Origin: Gemmiger sp. An120
Lineage (GTDB): Bacteria; Bacillota; Clostridia; Oscillospirales; Ruminococcaceae
DNA length: 64,000 nucleotides
Direction of reading: 5' to 3'
Assembly (NCBI RefSeq): GCF_002160955.1
Contig: NZ_NFLN01000002.1
Span: forward strand, 268,994-332,993
In this document: positions 61,441 to 64,000 of the stretch, one piece after another
How positions within the stretch are numbered: the stretch's first letter is position 1
How the letters are laid out: each line of letters starts with the position of its first letter
Program-made: the position numbers and the translations under genes
Notes under the pieces: generated by a model
Told to the model about the DNA's origin: nothing
Seen by the model: the letters and a program-made list of their open reading frames with translations, nothing else
Databases searched by the model: none

Positions 61441-62736
61441 TTATTCCTTGCGGTTCGTCAACCATACACCGGGGATTTGCCTGCGCAATCGCCATAAACA
61501 GAACAGATTGGGCAATGCCAGCAGCCCATTCAGCAGGTCTGCGTAAATCCACAGCATTTCGGCGTCTGGCCAAAGCGCTCCGCCCAGCACCAGCAGGAAC
61601 AGGATCTTATAGATACGGACTGTTTTTTCTCCGCCTCCCAGCGCCCGCGCGCTGACCTGGCCATAGTAGCACCAGCCCAGAATACTGGTAAAAGAGAAAA
61701 TGCAAAGGCATACTGCCAAAAGGCCGGTACCGCCGGGAAGCAACGAGAACACCCGCAGTGTATATTCGCCGGCGGAAGCACCGGCCAGCTGAGCGGGAAA
61801 AGCCAGCCCGGCAGCGGTGATGGCCAGCCCTGTCAGCATGCCCAGCAGCGTTGTCCAGATCCCTGCGCTCATCGCAATCAGCGCCTGATTATCAGGACCG
61901 GTGTCTGCCCCCGCCGCGGCGATTCCACAGGTTCCCAGGCCTGCCTCCCCCGCCAGCAAACCGCGGGCAAATCCACTCCGGATCGCCGCACCCATCCCCG
62001 CGCCCAGCAGGGGACGTATCGCAAAAGCCTGCCGGCAAATCGACGCCATAGCCGCAGCGATCTGATGGCGGCAGAGCAGCAGCACCCCGCCGCACCCTGC
62101 CAGGTACAGCAGAATCATGGCGGGCACCAGCCGTTCGCTGGCCCGGGCAATGCCCGATCCGCCCCACAGGATCACAGCCCCGCTGAGCAGCACCAGCGCC
62201 CCGATCACGGCGCTGGCCGGGATATGCCAGGGATTGAGCGCCTGCACCACAGCGCGGGCCTGCAGCACACAGCCGGTTCCCCAGGAAGCCAGAATTACAA
62301 ACAGGGCATACAGTTTGCCAATAGCCGGGTACCCGGCCTTTTTCAGTGCGAGCATGGGCCCGCCCCAGTTCTGATGCTCGGGGTCTGTGTTCCGGCTGGA
62401 CAGGGACAAGCTGCTTTCTGCATATTGCGCCGCCATTCCCAGCACGCCCGCCACGCCAAACCACAGCACCGCTCCAGGACCGCCCACTGTGACCGCTACC
62501 CCCATGCCCAGGATATTGCCCGCCCCCATGGCGGCCCCCACCGATGTGGCCAGCGCCCCGAAGCCGGAGATACCCTTTTGCGCCTGTGACGCCTGCAGGC
62601 TCAGGCGGACAGCATATGCGCCGTACCGCTGGATTCCCCGCAGGCGTAAAGTCAGCATCAGGTTTGTTCCGGCCAGCGCCAGCGGCAGCGGCCAGCTCCA
62701 CAGAAAAGCGGTCAACTGTGCAAAGATTGTTTCCAC
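61441..62736 (-). CDS. AGCS family sodium:alanine (amino acid) symporter
   Basis: 431-residue membrane protein with about ten helices. The family core is seen in ALATSVGAAMGAGNILGMGVAVTVGGPGAVLW near residue 60, YAESSLSL, and GEAGLGTCGIAAAGAD near residue 265. It carries alanine or glycine with sodium in other species. The start is GTG at 62736, with GGGAGGA 8 bases upstream. Slightly shorter than typical. Confidence 0.9.
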   Translation of the reverse strand: METIFAQLTAFLWSWPLPLALAGTNLMLTLRLRGIQRYGAYAVRLSLQASQAQKGISGFGALATSVGAAMGAGNILGMGVAVTVGGPGAVLWFGVAGVLGMAAQYAESSLSLSSRNTDPEHQNWGGPMLALKKAGYPAIGKLYALFVILASWGTGCVLQARAVVQALNPWHIPASAVIGALVLLSGAVILWGGSGIARASERLVPAMILLYLAGCGGVLLLCRHQIAAAMASICRQAFAIRPLLGAGMGAAIRSGFARGLLAGEAGLGTCGIAAAGADTGPDNQALIAMSAGIWTTLLGMLTGLAITAAGLAFPAQLAGASAGEYTLRVFSLLPGGTGLLAVCLCIFSFTSILGWCYYGQVSARALGGGEKTVRIYKILFLLVLGGALWPDAEMLWIYADLLNGLLALPNLFCLWRLRRQIPGVWLTNRKE

Positions 62737-62814
62737 GGTGTCTTCCTCCCGCCCTGATAGGCAACTGCTTTCTTATACCAGCATATGGCACAGACCGCGT
62801 CGGATAGAAGACAC

Positions 62815-62851
62815 AAAAGCCCGCCGATACGCAATGTACCGGCGGGCTTTT
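62815..62851. terminator. Bidirectional terminator after gpsA
   Basis: AAAAGCCCGCCG / CGGCGGGCTTTT stem, about 13-base loop, flanked by A and T runs. It directly follows the gpsA stop. Confidence 0.85.
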
Positions 62852-62857
62852 CCTGAT

Positions 62858-63820
62858 TCAGATGTAAAATTCGCCTTTCACGCTGCGGGCAAACAGGGTG
62901 GGCAGCGCCTGGTCCACAGGATGCCCTTCGTACAGCATACAGTAAACGGTTTTGCAGATGGGCAGATCCACCTGGTAGATCTCACCAAGACGAACCAGCG
63001 CCTTCACCGTTGCCGCCCCTTCGGCCAGATAGTTGCAGGGCTTGCCCTGGACAAAGCACTCGCCGAAAAGCCGGTTGTGGCTATGGGCGGAAAACAGCGT
63101 CGCCTCGTAATCCCCCAAATGGCACAGGCCGTAGGCCGACAGCTCATTGCCGCCCATGGCACGGATCAGGCGGGCGATTTCCCGTGCACCACGGGCCATG
63201 AGAGCGCCTTTCAGGCTGGTATAGCCTACACCGTCCAGCATGCCGGCCGCGATTCCGATCACGTTTTTTGCGGCAGCCCCTACTTCCGTACCGATCAGGT
63301 CACCGCCTTTGTAAAGACGGATCAGGTCAGAGCTCAGGCCCTCCACAATCGACTCGGTAACGGCCGGGTCATCGGAGTCCACCACCATGCAGTTGGGAAT
63401 ACCGGCCGAAAAATCCTGCACATGGCCGGGACCGACCCACACCGCCAGCTTAACCGGCTGGGTGACTTCTTCCCGGAACACCTGGGTCAGCCGCTTTCCG
63501 CTCTCGGCCTCAATGCCCTTCATGCAGAGAATAAAGGTTTTTCCCGCAAGAGGATAGGTCTGCAGCTGCGCGGCCAGAGAGCGCAGCTGCTGGGCACTGA
63601 TGGAGATGATCACCATTTCCGCAAAGTTCAGGGCCCTGCCCAGATCCGTTTCCAGCCGGAGTTTATCCGGCAGAATCATGTATTCATTTTTGCGTTCCGT
63701 CTGCAGGGTCATCATACTGCGGGAGCCCGGCCGGCCCCACAGCATAACGTCATTGCGGGCGCAGTGGTATCCGGCCAGGAAAGTACCCCAGCGGCCGCAG
63801 CCCAATACAGTCAGATTCAT
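62858..63820 (-). CDS. gpsA: Glycerol-3-phosphate dehydrogenase [NAD(P)+]
   Basis: 320-residue enzyme that makes sn-glycerol-3-phosphate for phospholipids from dihydroxyacetone phosphate. The dinucleotide fold begins at the N-terminus with VLGCGRWGT (residues 5-13). The catalytic region has GAAAKNVIGIAAGMLDGV, with Lys-Asn, and NRLFGECF and the C-terminal part of the family follow. The length is typical (about 330). The start at 63820 has GAGAGGAA upstream. Confidence 0.93.
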   Translation of the reverse strand: MNLTVLGCGRWGTFLAGYHCARNDVMLWGRPGSRSMMTLQTERKNEYMILPDKLRLETDLGRALNFAEMVIISISAQQLRSLAAQLQTYPLAGKTFILCMKGIEAESGKRLTQVFREEVTQPVKLAVWVGPGHVQDFSAGIPNCMVVDSDDPAVTESIVEGLSSDLIRLYKGGDLIGTEVGAAAKNVIGIAAGMLDGVGYTSLKGALMARGAREIARLIRAMGGNELSAYGLCHLGDYEATLFSAHSHNRLFGECFVQGKPCNYLAEGAATVKALVRLGEIYQVDLPICKTVYCMLYEGHPVDQALPTLFARSVKGEFYI

Positions 63821-63875
63821 ATTCGTCTGTTCCTCTCTGATTGGTCTTGGTTTTCATTACCGTGTCCGGCCGGTC

Positions 63876-64000
63876 TCAGCCCTGCACAGGTTCCGGGCTG
63901 GCTGTCGAATCCGGCGTATTGTCCGGAGAGGGTGTTGCCGTCGGATCCGGCGTAGCCGACGGCGTGGGGGTCGCCGTCGGGGTGGGGGTCGCCGTCGGGG
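63876..64000 (-). CDS. 3' end of a gene encoding a Thr/Pro-rich tail (partial)
   Basis: On the minus strand a frame is open from the right edge to a TGA at 63876-63878. It encodes repeats such as PTATPTP, then PSATPDPTATPSPDN and a short end. Such Thr/Pro/Ala tails are typical of secreted or membrane-anchored proteins with a linker or wall-associated tail. The rest of the protein lies outside the window, so the function cannot be assigned. Confidence 0.6.
   Translation of the reverse strand, partial: PTATPTPTATPTPSATPDPTATPSPDNTPDSTASPEPVQG
63964..63999. repeat. Two tandem 18-base repeats
   Basis: GTGGGGGTCGCCGTCGGG occurs twice in a row, at 63964-63981 and 63982-63999, and probably continues beyond the edge. 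Each unit encodes six residues of the Thr/Pro tail on the minus strand. Confidence 0.9.

Noticed and set aside
63950..64000. Possible CRISPR-like repeat
   Set aside because: The units are directly adjacent without spacers, in a coding frame for Pro/Thr/Ala; no cas genes nearby.
1..64000. tRNA or rRNA genes, IS elements, att sites, riboswitches
   Set aside because: Reading by eye gave no clover-leaf with a GTTCRA arm, no 16S/23S motifs, no transposase or integrase, and no leader with known riboswitch core motifs. A covariance-model search could still find a short RNA.

Overview
The window is GC-rich (roughly 55-58 %) and densely coded, with no IS element, prophage, CRISPR array, tRNA or rRNA that I could recognise. 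It looks like a chromosomal segment of an anaerobic Clostridia member, probably Oscillospiraceae/Ruminococcaceae (Gemmiger/Subdoligranulum-like; this genus-level guess is inference). The pointers are a complete spoIIIA operon, sigE-spoIIGA and sigG, an HrcA/CIRCE site, oxygen-sensitive glycyl-radical chemistry and a class III fructose bisphosphatase.

Layout. 1-3.0 kb: an ABC exporter pair and lysA. 3.4-6.1 kb: a three-gene envelope operon (GT2 glycosyltransferase, permuted papain-like protein, PF03706-type flippase-like membrane protein). 6.2-8.8 kb: deoC, a small orphan and a D-Ala-D-Ala carboxypeptidase. 8.9-12.1 kb: SCP2-like protein, iron alcohol dehydrogenase and aldehyde dehydrogenase under one good sigma-A promoter. 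12.2-14.1 kb: a GntR/YtrA-type regulator with its ABC transporter. 14.25-16.3 kb: htpG behind a perfect CIRCE operator.

16.3-26.4 kb is a nucleoside uptake and salvage region, all on the minus strand: deoD-cdd, a BMP-type nucleoside-binding lipoprotein, the uncharacterised glycyl radical enzyme YjjI with its activase YjjW, the nucleoside ABC transporter (ATPase plus two permeases) and pyrimidine-nucleoside phosphorylase. With deoC elsewhere in the window, this gives import, phosphorolysis and deoxyribose-phosphate cleavage.

26.4-44.4 kb is a long minus-strand series resembling the spoIIIA-to-recN superoperon of Bacillus: spoIIIAA-AH, asp23, nusB, a TsaD paralogue (where Bacillus has folD), xseA, xseB, ispA, a DUF212 protein, dxs, tlyA, NAD kinase, argR, recN, then fbp and a phosphatase. 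A housekeeping promoter (39.67 kb) separates the sporulation genes from the vegetative ones.

44.5-53.5 kb: ligA, yunB, a membrane-anchored orphan, sigG, a HAD hydrolase, a YlmC/YmxH protein, rpsB-tsf, and spoIIGA-sigE. The two sporulation sigma genes, usually adjacent, are here separated by rpsB-tsf and lie on opposite strands. 53.6-64 kb: patatin, a DUF2812/PadR pair, a flavodoxin-ferredoxin protein, an acetyltransferase, an ABC-F ATPase, alpha/beta hydrolase plus YjjG-like HAD, an alanine/sodium symporter, gpsA, and the Thr/Pro-rich end of a gene that runs off the right edge.

The most promising items for follow-up are YjjI/YjjW inside the nucleoside cluster, the 3.4-6.1 kb envelope operon, the SCP2-ADH-ALDH operon and the TsaD paralogue in the nusB-xseA slot.
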